NCBI RefSeq assembly: GCF_000426865.1
Contig: NZ_AUGE01000005.1
Location: forward strand, 186,001-250,000
DNA: 64,000 bases
Source of the DNA: Citrifermentans bremense R1
GTDB taxonomy: Bacteria > Desulfobacterota > Desulfuromonadia > Geobacterales > Geobacteraceae
Reading direction: 5' to 3'
In this document: positions 10,201-19,244 of the stretch, piece by piece
Numbering within the stretch: the first letter of the stretch is position 1
Layout: each line of letters starts with the position of its first letter
Notes under the pieces: generated by a model
What the model saw: only the letters and a program-made list of their open reading frames with translations
Told to the model about the DNA's origin: nothing
Database searches by the model: none
Translations under genes and position numbers: made by a program

Positions 10201-11439
10201 ATGATGGTGCACGGAGAAGCCTGGACCCTCAAAGAATTCTTCACCTACCCCAACGAGTACATCTACTGGACCATCCAGATCGTGATGTACCCCTTCATGA
10301 CCGGCCTCGTGGCCGGCGCCTTCGTGCTCTCCTCGCTGTACCACGTCTTCGGCGTGAAACAGCTGAAGGGGATCGCGCGCTTTTCGCTGGTCTTTTCCTT
10401 CGCGCTGCTGCCGGTCGCCATGCTACCGCTCATGCTGCACCTGCAGCAGCCGCTAAGGGGGATCGAGGTGATGCTGACGCCGCATTTCACCTCCGCCATC
10501 GCCGCCTTCGGCATCGTCTTCACCACCTACGGCATGATCGTCGCCTCGGAGCTCTGGTTCGTCTACCGCAAGCACTTCGTCGAAACAGCGCTGGCCCTGA
10601 AGGCCAAAGAGCGGCGCGGTCCCGGCGAGCAGTTCGCCTGTCTCCTTTTCTCCGCGCTCACCATGGGGGCCTACGACGTGAGCCATGAGGCGCTGGAGGC
10701 GGACGAGCGGGCGGTGAAAAAGCTTGCCGCCGCCGGGATTCCCGTCGCCTGCTTCCTGCACGGCTACGCCGGATTCATCTTCGGCTCGGTGAAGGCGAAC
10801 GCCCTTTGGATGACGCCGCTCATGCCGGTCATCTTCATCTGCTCCGCGGTAGTTTCAGGGATAGCGCTTTGCATCCTGACCTACATCGTCACCATGGAGA
10901 TCAGGAAGGCGCTGGCGGCCAGGCGCCCCGAGCTCCCCTCCAAGGAGGAACTGAAGAGTGCCGAAAGCCAGGTGGTGGTGATGACCTCGCGCTACCTGCT
11001 CATGTTCATGGTTGCGGCCATCACGCTGGAGCTGCTCGACTTGGTCTTTCGGGGGTACACGGCGGTGAAATCGTGGGACATCCTGAGAAGCGTCATCTAC
11101 GAGCGGGATTTCGTGAACATCTTCGTGGTGCAGTACGGATTGGGGAACCTGGTTCCCCTGGTGCTGTTCCTGGTCCCGGGGCTCACCATCCGGCGCGCCA
11201 TCCTGGGGACGGCGCTGGTGCTGCTCGGGGTTTTCATGATGCGCTGGAACGTCGTCATCGGCGGCCAGGCCTTTTCCTCGTCCTTCTCCGGCTTCATGCA
11301 CTACACCCTGCCCATCTGGCCCGACAGCTTGGAAACCTTCAAGGAAGGGCTCGGCGGCGCGCTCTTGGTGGCCGTGATCCCGTTCTGTCTGTTCTGGATC
11401 CTGAACAAGGTGATGCCCGTCTTCAAGGAGACGCACTGA
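10201..11439 (+). CDS. NrfD/PsrC-family quinone-interacting membrane subunit
   Basis: This is a 412-residue membrane protein with about ten helices. It starts two bases after the Fe-S gene, with AAGGAGG upstream. The N-terminal segment (PNEYIYWTIQIVMYPFMTGL) and the helix around SHEALEADERAV to YAGFIFGSVKANALWMTPL match the NrfD/PsrC fold, in which a quinol site sits near the periplasmic side. With the Fe-S and cytochrome genes it makes a three-gene module. Its 3' end converges on ehrA2 with only 34 bases between, and I see no clear terminator there. Quinol oxidation or menaquinone reduction are both possible directions. Confidence 0.87.
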   Translation: MMVHGEAWTLKEFFTYPNEYIYWTIQIVMYPFMTGLVAGAFVLSSLYHVFGVKQLKGIARFSLVFSFALLPVAMLPLMLHLQQPLRGIEVMLTPHFTSAIAAFGIVFTTYGMIVASELWFVYRKHFVETALALKAKERRGPGEQFACLLFSALTMGAYDVSHEALEADERAVKKLAAAGIPVACFLHGYAGFIFGSVKANALWMTPLMPVIFICSAVVSGIALCILTYIVTMEIRKALAARRPELPSKEELKSAESQVVVMTSRYLLMFMVAAITLELLDLVFRGYTAVKSWDILRSVIYERDFVNIFVVQYGLGNLVPLVLFLVPGLTIRRAILGTALVLLGVFMMRWNVVIGGQAFSSSFSGFMHYTLPIWPDSLETFKEGLGGALLVAVIPFCLFWILNKVMPVFKETH

Positions 11440-11473
11440 TCGCCCTTTTGCCGCCCGGCTCTTTCCCTCAGTC

Positions 11474-13474
11474 TTAGCGGCTGGTCAGCGCGAGGAGGAC
11501 CACCAGGGTGATGAAGGTGTAGAAGATGTAGATGTTCAGCTTGCCGTGCTGCAGCCTGCGGACCGGAAGCGCCTTTTCGAACAGGTATTCCAGGAAGGGG
11601 AGATAGATCCGCTCCAGCACGGTCTCAGGGACGTGGCTGGCAAACCGGGCCCGCTCGGGGAAGAGCCCCGTCACCTCCTCCCGGTGCAGCTCGGGGCGCA
11701 GCACGATCTTGAACCAGCTCACCAGGGTCGCGCCGAAGGAGCTCGCGGTATATTGCATGGAGCTCGTGGGCCTCAGGTAGCCGCAGCCCCAGGTGGGGCC
11801 GGAGCCGACCGGGAGCCTCGCGGCGCGCCGCTGCAGCAGATACGCCGCCAGCAGCGCGGCCAGGATAAGCCCTGCGGCCAGCGCCGAGACCCAGGTAAAC
11901 GGGACCAGGTTCTCGATCCATTCCCCCGACAGCGAGGAGCGGTAGGCCGAGAGCGCGTTGTTGAGGGGGGTCGCGAAAAGTCCCGGCGCGACCCCGATCA
12001 CGGTGCAGCAAAGAGCCAGCACCCCCATCGGCGCCAGCATCCCCCCGCTCGCCTCGTGTCCCCCCGCATGCTCTTCCGAGCGGGGCGCCCCCAGGAAAGC
12101 AATTCCAAAGACCTTGACGAAGCAAGCGACTGCCAGCCCCCCCACCAGCGCCAGCACGGGGGCGGTAAGCGCGGGGAACATCCCCGACAGCCCCCCCGTG
12201 GAACTGATGGCGGTAAAGGAGCCCAGGTAGATCATCAGCTCGCTCACGAAGCCGTTCAACGGGGGGAGCCCGCAGATGGCGACGACACCCGCCAGGAAGA
12301 AGAGTGCCGTGTACGGGAGGCGGCGCGCCACCCCGCCCATGAGGTCAATTTCCCTGGTGCCAGTGGCGTGGATGACCGAACCGGCGGAAAGAAAGAGCAG
12401 CGCCTTGAAAAGAGCGTGGTTCACCACGTGTAACAGCGCCCCCCCCACCCCCAGCGCCGTCAGCGCAGGGTTCCCCTGACTCTCGCCTATGAGCGCGATA
12501 CCGATCCCCATCATGATGATGCCGATGTTCTCGATGCTGTGATAGGCCAGTAGCCTTTTGATGTCGTGCTGCGCTATGGCGAAGGCCACCCCGAGGACGC
12601 CGGAGACAAGCCCCAAAACCAGCACGGTCCCCCCCCACCAAAGAGGGGGATCGGAAAAGGCGGAAAAGACGCGCATCATGCCGTAGATGCCGGTCTTCAA
12701 GACGATGCCTGAGAGGATGGCGGAGATGTGGCTGGGGGCGTTCGCGTGCGCCGAAGGGAGCCAGATGTGCAGCGGCATGCAGCCGGCCTTCAGGCCGAAG
12801 CCCAGGATGGCGGTGAGAAAGATGGCGGCGGCGAGCCCTGTCTGCGCGGAAAGCGTGCCGGCCGCGGGGAAAAGCCATTCCCCGGTTTCCCCCTTGAGCA
12901 GCGAGAACATGGCGAAGAGCGCCAGCGCGCCCAGGTGCGCCGTGATGAGGTAGAGGGTCCCCGCCTCCCGCACCTGGGGCTTTTCATCCTCGGTGGTGAG
13001 GGCGAAGTAGGCCGCGAAGGCCATCACCTCCCAGGCGATCAGGAAGAGAATCGTGCTCTTCGCGATCAACAGCGTGGTGAGGGACGCCGCCAAAAGCCCC
13101 AGGAAAAAGGTGAGCTTGCCGCAGTTGCCGGCATGGAGAGCGGCGGGCCAGTAGGCTACGCCGTAGAGCGCCGCGCAGCCGGTCACGATGAACATCGGAA
13201 GCAGGAAGAATCCGGAAAGGGGGTCCACCCCTGCCTCGAAGGGGCCGAAGAGGAGGCCGGAAGCGATGGTGACTGTGGCGCAGGAAGGGGAAAGAAGAGC
13301 TATCAGGGCGCCGGAGAGGCCGGCCAGGGAAGCTGCGGCTAGAAGTGCTGCGGATAGGCGCTGCGCTTTTGCTGAGCCGCGCCGGAAAAGAAGGGGGAGG
13401 CCGGAGAGCGCCTGGCAAGCGGCGGCGAGCAACAACAGGTAGATACAGGTCGCAGGCTCGCCGGAAAAGATCAT
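11474..13474 (-). CDS. ehrA: Ehr complex HyfB/NuoL-like antiporter subunit, copy 2
   Basis: This 666-residue paralogue of the 6555-8534 product shares the antiporter motifs at matching places: AWEVMAFAAYFALTTEDEK, MPLHIWLPSAHANAPSHIS, KRLLAYHSIENIGIIMMG and FKALLFLSAGSVIHA. The C-terminal GPTWGCGYLRPTSSMQYTAS is also nearly the same in both copies. It sits downstream of the HTH-EIIA gene by two bases and is separated from the other ehr genes by the inverted cytochrome/NrfD module. It probably provides a third antiporter-type channel for the Ehr complex, or replaces copy 1 under other conditions. Confidence 0.87.
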   Translation of the reverse strand: MIFSGEPATCIYLLLLAAACQALSGLPLLFRRGSAKAQRLSAALLAAASLAGLSGALIALLSPSCATVTIASGLLFGPFEAGVDPLSGFFLLPMFIVTGCAALYGVAYWPAALHAGNCGKLTFFLGLLAASLTTLLIAKSTILFLIAWEVMAFAAYFALTTEDEKPQVREAGTLYLITAHLGALALFAMFSLLKGETGEWLFPAAGTLSAQTGLAAAIFLTAILGFGLKAGCMPLHIWLPSAHANAPSHISAILSGIVLKTGIYGMMRVFSAFSDPPLWWGGTVLVLGLVSGVLGVAFAIAQHDIKRLLAYHSIENIGIIMMGIGIALIGESQGNPALTALGVGGALLHVVNHALFKALLFLSAGSVIHATGTREIDLMGGVARRLPYTALFFLAGVVAICGLPPLNGFVSELMIYLGSFTAISSTGGLSGMFPALTAPVLALVGGLAVACFVKVFGIAFLGAPRSEEHAGGHEASGGMLAPMGVLALCCTVIGVAPGLFATPLNNALSAYRSSLSGEWIENLVPFTWVSALAAGLILAALLAAYLLQRRAARLPVGSGPTWGCGYLRPTSSMQYTASSFGATLVSWFKIVLRPELHREEVTGLFPERARFASHVPETVLERIYLPFLEYLFEKALPVRRLQHGKLNIYIFYTFITLVVLLALTSR

Positions 13475-13476
13475 GA

Positions 13477-14154
13477 TCAGCTCCTTTTGCCGCGCTCGAA
13501 GCGCCGGGCGGCTTCCAGAATGGCCGCGGGGTCGCAGGCGTGGTTCAAAGTCGCCCTGAATTCGGCATCGTGCAGGGCATAGGCTAACCGCGACAAAAGG
13601 TGCAGGTGCACCTTCACGGTAGGACTGGTCAGCATGAAGAGAATCCGGACCGGCTCACCGTCGAGGGCACCGAAATCCACGGCATGCTCCAGGAAACAGA
13701 GCGAGATGGCGGGAACCGGCTTGTCCTGCAAGAGGATCGGGTTGCGGACGTGCGGGATCGCGATCCCGTCCCCGATGGCGGTGGTACCCAAGGCCTCGCG
13801 CGCCAGAAGCACCTGGAGCAGAAACTCCGGGTCCATCCTGGGGGGGAGCTTCATCAGGCTAACCACGTTTCGCAGCACGGAAAGCTTTTCGTCCCCGGGA
13901 ACCCCGCAGTGCACCCCGCCCGCCTCCAGGGCCTGGCTCAGTGTCGGCAACACGACATCCGCCTGCGCCGCCTCGAACAGTTCGGGCGGCACCTTGATGC
14001 TGTGGTCGGTCGCCCATTCCAGGAGATCGACGCGGTTGATTCGGTAGCTCCCCTGCACCATGGTGGCCGGCAGCTTTTCCTTCTTGATCCATTTGGCCAC
14101 CACGCTCTCGTCCACCTTGAGCAGCGTGGCCACTTCCGACGCCTTCATCAACAT
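13477..14154 (-). CDS. PTS EIIA (PtsN-like) domain protein with N-terminal excisionase/MerR-type HTH
   Basis: The 225-residue protein has two parts. Residues 1-50 form an excisionase/MerR-like helix-turn-helix (ASEVATLLKVDESVVAKWIK ... YRINRVDLLEWA). Residues about 65-220 form a mannitol/fructose-type PTS EIIA domain, with the phospho-acceptor His at about residue 135 in GIAIPHVRNP. GGAG precedes the ATG by six bases. It is the first gene ahead of ehrA2, two bases apart. By family knowledge PtsN-like proteins relay nitrogen or energy status through phosphorylation, and the HTH suggests this one acts on DNA. The targets are unknown, and the Ehr genes are the obvious candidates by position. Confidence 0.88.
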   Translation of the reverse strand: MLMKASEVATLLKVDESVVAKWIKKEKLPATMVQGSYRINRVDLLEWATDHSIKVPPELFEAAQADVVLPTLSQALEAGGVHCGVPGDEKLSVLRNVVSLMKLPPRMDPEFLLQVLLAREALGTTAIGDGIAIPHVRNPILLQDKPVPAISLCFLEHAVDFGALDGEPVRILFMLTSPTVKVHLHLLSRLAYALHDAEFRATLNHACDPAAILEAARRFERGKRS

Positions 14155-14185
14155 CTGTCACTCCACGTGTAGGGACTGGGAAAAA

Positions 14186-14214
14186 TTTATAACACCCTTA
14201 GCGGCAAGACACAA
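14186..14214 (-). promoter_or_regulatory. Candidate sigma-70 promoter for HTH-EIIA and ehrA2
   Basis: On the minus strand TTGTGT (14214-14209) and TATAAA (14191-14186) are separated by exactly 17 bases. Transcription would begin near 14179, about 25 bases before the ATG at 14154. Confidence 0.5.
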
Positions 14215-14280
14215 GGTCGTTAATGTAGAAAAAGCGCCTGTGTTACTGGCGGGTTGCCGGATCGCTCCTCTAATAAAAAA

Positions 14281-14318
14281 GGGACAGGCTACTTTTTTTC
14301 TAAAAAAGCAGCCTGTCC
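14281..14318. repeat. Intergenic inverted repeat, GGGACAGGCTAC family, copy 1
   Basis: Arms GGGACAGGCTACTTTTTT and AAAAAAGCAGCCTGTCC face each other with a very short loop and one base change between arms. The same unit occurs at 17251-17290 and 41905-41946. It lies between imcH and the HTH-EIIA gene. It looks like a REP-type palindrome and could also terminate transcription. Confidence 0.75.
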
Positions 14319-14327
14319 ACTTCCATA

Positions 14328-14359
14328 AAAAAGCCCCCGGATCGCTCCGGGGGCTTTTT
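14328..14359 (-). terminator. Rho-independent terminator of imcH
   Basis: A perfect 14-bp stem (AAAAAGCCCCCGGA with its complement) closes on a four-base loop and ends in a T run on the minus strand, 20 bases after the imcH stop. The A/T-rich arms make it usable from both sides. Confidence 0.88.
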
Positions 14360-14378
14360 CGTCTTTTCTGCCAAGATG

Positions 14379-15902
14379 CTAGTGCTTCGCGTGCTGCTCG
14401 CCTCCGGGGACGTCCTCCCCGCCGGCTGCGTGGCAGTCGCTGCAGTTGGCCTTGAAGAGCTCGTCGCCAATGTCGACCGGGTGCACGAACTCCTTCACCT
14501 GCTTGCCGGCCGGGATGTTCTCCTGCTTCTGGCTCAGCACCGTATGGCACATGTTGCAGTCCTTGGAGATAACCTTGCCCGCCGCGGTCTTGTGCTTGCC
14601 GTCATGGCAGCGGAAGCAGCCAGGTGTGTAGAAATGCCCGATATGGTTCGGATAGGTATTCCAGGAGACCTTCATGTTCGGGAAGAAGTTCCTGTTGTAG
14701 ATATCCTGCACCACGACGACCGCGTGGTCGATCTCCTTCTGCTTGCCCTTGGCGACCGCCGGGTAGTTCTTGGCGTAGTACTCCGGCAGTTCCTTCGCGA
14801 TGGCGGCCTTGGCCTCTTCCTTCTTGGCGTAAGGCCTGGTCAGGATCTCGACGGCAACCTTCTTCAGGTACGGCAGGCTCCCGTCGATTCTTCTGGCCGC
14901 GAAAGCCTCGTCCATCTCGATGCCGGGGGCGCGGTAGATGTGGGCCGGGCGGTTGTGGCAATCGAGGCAGTCCATGACGCGTTTATGGGACTTGGCCACC
15001 TCTTCCTTGCTCAGAGGCTTCTCGCTGTCCATGTACTCGGTGATGCTGCCGTCCTTCTCCTTGACCGCGATGTACGGGATGTTCATGCGCTGCCTGTCGG
15101 TGGCGATGTAGCTGACCTCCTGGCCGATGTGCCAGTGGATCCCCTTGGCATGCTCGCTCTTGGGCGTGCCGCCGATGTTGATCAGCATGTTGATCTCGCG
15201 AGGGGAGTTCTCCTCGTTGGGCGCGTAGTGGTAGAACACCTTCTGGCGGCCGGCGTAGAACTTCTCAGGCCAGTGGCAGTGTTCGCAGGTGTCGCGAGCC
15301 GGGCGAAGGTTGTCGATCGGGGTTCCGATGGTCTCCGGGTAGGTCTTGAAGAGGACCGCATAGAGCTGCCTCATACCGGAGATCTTCGCCTTGACGTACC
15401 AGGCTGCACCGGGGCCTACGTGGCACTCCACGCATTTCACCTTGGCGTGCGGTGAGTTGCTCCAGGCGACGTGCTCCGGCTCCATGACCACGTGGCAAAG
15501 CTCGCCGCAGAAGGTGGTCGACTCGGTGAACTCGTACCCCTTGAGCGAGGCGACCGAGACGATGAGGACGAAGATGATGCTGGCGATGACGAAGAAGAGG
15601 AACATGTGCCGCTTGTGCGGCTCGTTGAAGTCAACCGTGGGAAAGGGGCTGATTTCCGCCTCGGGGTGCCTGCGTCTCTTCTCCCGCACCAGGTAGGCGC
15701 CCAGCGGAACCAGGATAAGGCCCACGATGAGCATCCCCGGGAAGAGGAAGTAGGTCATCAGTCCGAGGTAAGGTTTCTCCACGCCGGTGATCCCCTCGTA
15801 CGAGAGGAAGCCGATGATGAGACCGGTCGCGGTGACGGCCAGTATCATGCCAACCAAGCTGATCAAGTTCCAGGCGTAGCCGGCATATTTCCTTATTGCC
15901 AT
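14379..15902 (-). CDS. imcH: ImcH-like inner-membrane multiheme cytochrome c (NapC/NirT family)
   Basis: The 507-residue protein starts at the ATG at 15902, eight bases after AAGGAG; an in-frame ATG 13 codons earlier has no such site. Three membrane helices occupy residues about 10-33, 46-71 and 99-120. Then follow CGELCH (132, a CX3CH variant), CVECH (157), CEHCH (206), CLDCH (312), CFRCH (429), CNMCH (449) and CSDCH (487), making seven heme sites. The architecture and length match ImcH of Geobacter sulfurreducens, which moves electrons from the menaquinone pool to periplasmic cytochromes during growth on high-potential acceptors. The name is by resemblance, and another NapC/NirT cytochrome remains possible. 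Confidence 0.8.
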   Translation of the reverse strand: MAIRKYAGYAWNLISLVGMILAVTATGLIIGFLSYEGITGVEKPYLGLMTYFLFPGMLIVGLILVPLGAYLVREKRRRHPEAEISPFPTVDFNEPHKRHMFLFFVIASIIFVLIVSVASLKGYEFTESTTFCGELCHVVMEPEHVAWSNSPHAKVKCVECHVGPGAAWYVKAKISGMRQLYAVLFKTYPETIGTPIDNLRPARDTCEHCHWPEKFYAGRQKVFYHYAPNEENSPREINMLINIGGTPKSEHAKGIHWHIGQEVSYIATDRQRMNIPYIAVKEKDGSITEYMDSEKPLSKEEVAKSHKRVMDCLDCHNRPAHIYRAPGIEMDEAFAARRIDGSLPYLKKVAVEILTRPYAKKEEAKAAIAKELPEYYAKNYPAVAKGKQKEIDHAVVVVQDIYNRNFFPNMKVSWNTYPNHIGHFYTPGCFRCHDGKHKTAAGKVISKDCNMCHTVLSQKQENIPAGKQVKEFVHPVDIGDELFKANCSDCHAAGGEDVPGGEQHAKH

Positions 15903-15986
15903 GTTCTCTTCTCCTTGCCGTTTCTTATGGGTGACAGCCATTTAGCGAAAAAACGCCGCGATATGGCGTAACGATAATAGCCGAGC

Positions 15987-16015
15987 ACCTTACACGCGGA
16001 TATGATCTTTGTCAA
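15987..16015 (-). promoter_or_regulatory. Candidate sigma-70 promoter of imcH
   Basis: On the minus strand a consensus TTGACA (16015-16010) is followed after 17 bases by TAAGGT (15992-15987). It lies about 85 bases before the imcH start. The upstream stretch 16015-16070 is strongly A/T rich. The rest of the 324-base gap to era shows an AACGTTATATTGTTTT patch near 16120 but no gene. Confidence 0.5.
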
Positions 16016-16226
16016 AAAAAAGAAATTTAATATATAAAACAATTGTCTGCCAAAAAACCGCAGTGTTTACTGGAGAATGACCTATGTATACGAGAATAGT
16101 GCTGATTTACATAAACAACGTTATATTGTTTTAAAAACAACGGCGGCACGACGACGATTTCTGGCTGACAGGGTCGAGAGAGCCGCAAAATGACGCGGGA
16201 ATCGCGCGCCCCCCTCGGAAGCCGGG

Positions 16227-17120
16227 CTACTCGTAGCCGAACTCCTTAAGCATCCGGCTGTTATCGCTCCACTCGCCGCTCACCCGCACAAAGAGCTCAA
16301 GGAACACCTTGGTGTCGAGCAGGCGCTCAATCTCCTGCCTGGACTGGGTGCCGATTCGTTTCAGCATGTCCCCTTTCTTGCCGATGATGATCCCCTTTTG
16401 CGAGTCCCGCTCCACGTTGATAGTGGCGGAGATGGCGACCACGCCGTTTTCGCGCTCCTTGAAGCTGTCCACCACCACGGCGGTGGAATAAGGTACCTCA
16501 TCATGGGTGAGCCGGAAGATCTTCTCGCGCACGATTTCGGCGACGATGAAGCGCTCCGGGACGTCAGTGAGAATATCGTCCGGAAAATAGCAGGGCCCCT
16601 CCGGGAGCAGGCCGTGCACCAGTTGCACCAGCTGCTCCACTCCGTCCCCGGTACCGGCGGAAACAGGGATGATTTCCTTGAAGGGATAGGTGTCGCCGTA
16701 GCAGGACATCCGTTCCAAAAGCTCCCCCTTGGGGACGAGGTCGATCTTGTTCATGACCAGGATCACCGGGGCGTCGACCCCCGAGAGCACCTCCTTGATC
16801 ATGCCCGCTTCCTTTTCCGGATCGACGGCGCCGTCCACGAGAAACAGGATCAGGTCCACTCCCTGCACCGAGGAGAGGGCCTCGTCGACCATGAACTTGT
16901 TGAGGCGGCTCTTGGCGCGATGGATGCCCGGGGTGTCGATGAAGACGATCTGCCCCCCCGGCACGTTGTGGATCCCCTTGATGCGGTTCCTGGTGGTCTG
17001 CGGTTTGTCCGAGGTGATCATCAGCTTTTCACCCAGGATCCGGTTTAACAGTGTGGATTTACCTACATTGGGACGCCCCACTATGGAGACGAACCCGGAA
17101 CGAAACTTCTTTTCTGACAT
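16227..17120 (-). CDS. era: GTPase Era
   Basis: From the ATG at 17120, seven bases after AGGAGG, the protein has 297 residues, the usual Era length. G1 is [13 protein letters not shown]3 is DTPG in [16 protein letters not shown], and G4 is NKIDLVP. The C-terminal KH domain carries the [15 protein letters not shown] loop. Era binds the 3' end of 16S rRNA and helps 30S assembly. It is downstream of rnc and a radical SAM gene on the same strand, a common neighbourhood for era, but is separated from them by a 188-base gap containing a repeat hairpin. Confidence 0.96.
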   Translation of the reverse strand: MSEKKFRSGFVSIVGRPNVGKSTLLNRILGEKLMITSDKPQTTRNRIKGIHNVPGGQIVFIDTPGIHRAKSRLNKFMVDEALSSVQGVDLILFLVDGAVDPEKEAGMIKEVLSGVDAPVILVMNKIDLVPKGELLERMSCYGDTYPFKEIIPVSAGTGDGVEQLVQLVHGLLPEGPCYFPDDILTDVPERFIVAEIVREKIFRLTHDEVPYSTAVVVDSFKERENGVVAISATINVERDSQKGIIIGKKGDMLKRIGTQSRQEIERLLDTKVFLELFVRVSGEWSDNSRMLKEFGYE

Positions 17121-17250
17121 TTCCATGCCTCCTGGCTCTATGGCAACTGATCGAAGCGGTACAAGATACGGGAAAAGGTGCTGGAAGGAAAGCATCTTTG
17201 CACGGCAGGTATGGGTTTAGACACAAGGGGACAGTATACGAAGAAAAAAG

Positions 17251-17290
17251 GGGACAGGCTACTTTTTGATTTCAAAAAGTAGCCTGTCCC
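17251..17290. repeat. Intergenic inverted repeat, GGGACAGGCTAC family, copy 2
   Basis: Two perfectly complementary 19-base arms (GGGACAGGCTACTTTTTGA and its complement) flank a two-base loop. Outside them GACACAA (17220-17226) and TTGTGTC (17303-17309) form a second, outer inverted pair, whose right copy touches the stop codon of the radical SAM gene. Confidence 0.8.
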
Positions 17291-17307
17291 ACTTTTCCTC
17301 TTTTGTG

Positions 17308-18336
17308 TCACAAACCCGCACTCATGGCCCCGCCGTCCCACTCCACCGAGACTGTGTGCGGCTCAAGTGCGGCGTCCTCCCGCACGGCGACGACCCGTGC
17401 ATCGAAGAGACGCGAGACCCTGGAGAGGTTCTGCCGTTTCTGCCCCACCAGGTCGGAGGTCTTCCCCCGCGGCACTGTAAAGCTGACCCGGCTCCCGCGT
17501 GGGAGGGCGGACAAAAGACGGCTCATCTGGTCGAAACAGAGCTCGCTTTCCACCAACTGGCGAAAGGCCGGGTGGTAAGGCCCGGCCAGAACCACTCCCG
17601 GCGCCTCCAGTTCGGCGGTAGGCTGCAGTCCCATGCGTATTACCGGCACACCCGCCCGGGTCGCCGCTACCAGCATCTCCTTGCAGAGGTTGACGGCATC
17701 CTCTAAGGAGAGGGGGCTATAGCTTCCGGCTGTGTACATGCGGGAAAGCTCGGTCCCCGAGATGACCAGCGTGGGATAGATGCGCAAAAAGGAGGGGGAA
17801 AGCGCTAGCACGCGCGCAAGCGAATTGAGCGAGCGGGCGGGGGAGTCGCCGGGGAGCCCCGGCATGAGCTGGATGCCGACCTCGATGCCTGCTTCCTTAA
17901 GCGCTGCCACCGCGGATTCGACGTCGGCGGCGTCATGGCCGCGCCCGGAGAGCCTCAGTACCTCGGCGTCCATGGACTGCACCCCCAGCTCAACGGTGGC
18001 GACACCGAAGCTTTTCAAGAAGGAGGCGGTATCGGCATCGACCGAGTCGGGCCGGGTGGAGATCCGCAACGACTTCAGCGCGCCTTGAGCCAGAAGCGGC
18101 TGCAGCGGGGAGAGGAGTCGCTTTTGGTCGGCGCGAGGAAGGGCGGTGAAGGTCCCGCCGTAGAAGGCGGCCTCCAGATCCCTGCCGCGCGCCTTTTCCG
18201 CGTACTGCGCCACCCGCGCCAAGAGTTCGGCCGGCGCCGGGAGCCCACACGAGGCGCCCGCCACCTTTTCCTGATCGCAGAAGACGCAGCGGTGGGGACA
18301 GCCCAGGTGCGGAATGAAGAAGGGGACGACGCTCAC
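17308..18336 (-). CDS. Radical SAM protein, Elp3-like family
   Basis: The 342-residue protein has the radical SAM cluster CPHRCVFC (CX3CX2C) near residue 13, the glycine-rich FYGGTFTALP near residue 59, and TVELGVQSMD near 113. The first 230 residues resemble the Elp3/YhcC-type radical SAM core, but there is no acetyltransferase domain. The start overlaps the end of rnc by four bases. No substrate can be read from sequence. Its fixed place between rnc and era hints at an RNA-related role, but that is only inference. Confidence 0.85.
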   Translation of the reverse strand: MSVVPFFIPHLGCPHRCVFCDQEKVAGASCGLPAPAELLARVAQYAEKARGRDLEAAFYGGTFTALPRADQKRLLSPLQPLLAQGALKSLRISTRPDSVDADTASFLKSFGVATVELGVQSMDAEVLRLSGRGHDAADVESAVAALKEAGIEVGIQLMPGLPGDSPARSLNSLARVLALSPSFLRIYPTLVISGTELSRMYTAGSYSPLSLEDAVNLCKEMLVAATRAGVPVIRMGLQPTAELEAPGVVLAGPYHPAFRQLVESELCFDQMSRLLSALPRGSRVSFTVPRGKTSDLVGQKRQNLSRVSRLFDARVVAVREDAALEPHTVSVEWDGGAMSAGL

Positions 18337-19031
18337 CCCTCCCCCTTCAAAAGGAGAAAGGCGGCGCGGGCTGCATCCTGCTCCGCCTCCTTCTTGGTCC
18401 TCCCTACCCCCTCACCCATCAGCTCCTCGCCCAGGTAGACCTCGACGGTGAAGCGCTTGTCGTGGTCCGGGCCGGTGACCTGTTTCAACTGGTAACGGGG
18501 GAGTTCCCCCTTTAATAGTCTCGCTTTTTCCTGCAGCTCGGTCTTCGCGTCGCGCCCGGAAAGGAGGTCGCGGCTGGACAATAGCGGCGCGAAAAGCGCC
18601 TCGACCACCCGGCGCGCCGGGTCCAGGCCGCCGTCGAGATAGAGCGCGGCCAAAAGCGCCTCGAAGGCATCGGCCAGAAGCGAGCGCTTCTGCCTCCCTC
18701 CCCCCTTCTCTTCGCCGCGCCCAAGACGCAGCGCCTGCCCGAGGTCGAGCTCCGAAGCGATCTTCCCCAGGCTCGCCTCGTCCACCAGCGCAGCCCTGAT
18801 CCGGGTCAATTCACCTTCGCGGCTGTCGGGGAAACGCACCAGGAGCATGTCGGAGAGCAAAAAGTCGAGCACGGCGTCGCCGAAGAACTCAAGACGCTGG
18901 TTGTCCCTCCCCCCCGCCTCGTTGACGTAGGTGCGATGGGTCAGCGCCTCAACCAAAAGGCCGCGATCGCTGAACCGATAGCCTAGGCGCCCCTCGATCC
19001 CCTCCAGGGGGTCATGCAGCATGTCGCTCAT
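18333..19031 (-). CDS. rnc: Ribonuclease III
   Basis: The 232-residue protein has the RNase III signature RLEFFGDAVLDFLLS near residues 43-57, the second acidic site LLADAFEALLAALYLDGG near 115, and a C-terminal double-stranded RNA-binding domain (AKTELQEKARL ... VEVYLGEELMGEGVGRTKK). It cuts double-stranded RNA in rRNA precursors and mRNAs. It overlaps the radical SAM gene by four bases. The start is either the ATG at 19031 or the one three codons later. Confidence 0.96.
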   Translation of the reverse strand: MSDMLHDPLEGIEGRLGYRFSDRGLLVEALTHRTYVNEAGGRDNQRLEFFGDAVLDFLLSDMLLVRFPDSREGELTRIRAALVDEASLGKIASELDLGQALRLGRGEEKGGGRQKRSLLADAFEALLAALYLDGGLDPARRVVEALFAPLLSSRDLLSGRDAKTELQEKARLLKGELPRYQLKQVTGPDHDKRFTVEVYLGEELMGEGVGRTKKEAEQDAARAAFLLLKGEG

Positions 19032-19181
19032 AATGAAAACCTGCTCTCCTGAGTTTAATGTGCGTAACTATAAGGCAAAGGGTTAAAGCAGGCAATAGCC
19101 ATCTCCGGCGCACCCCGCGCCCCGTTGCTGCCGAGGGCCGCACCAAGGCACTAGCCACGCGGGTTTGCGGCCATTTAAGTC

Positions 19182-19210
19182 TTGCATATTCATCCCCCCT
19201 CCCATATAAT
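19182..19210 (+). promoter_or_regulatory. Sigma-70 promoter of the tmk-holB-ricT-metG operon
   Basis: TTGCAT and a consensus TATAAT are separated by 17 bases, 35 bases before the tmk start. This is one of the best-looking promoters in the window. Confidence 0.7.
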
Positions 19211-19244
19211 TCAGTGATTTTATAAGGATCATGAGAGAAGAGCT

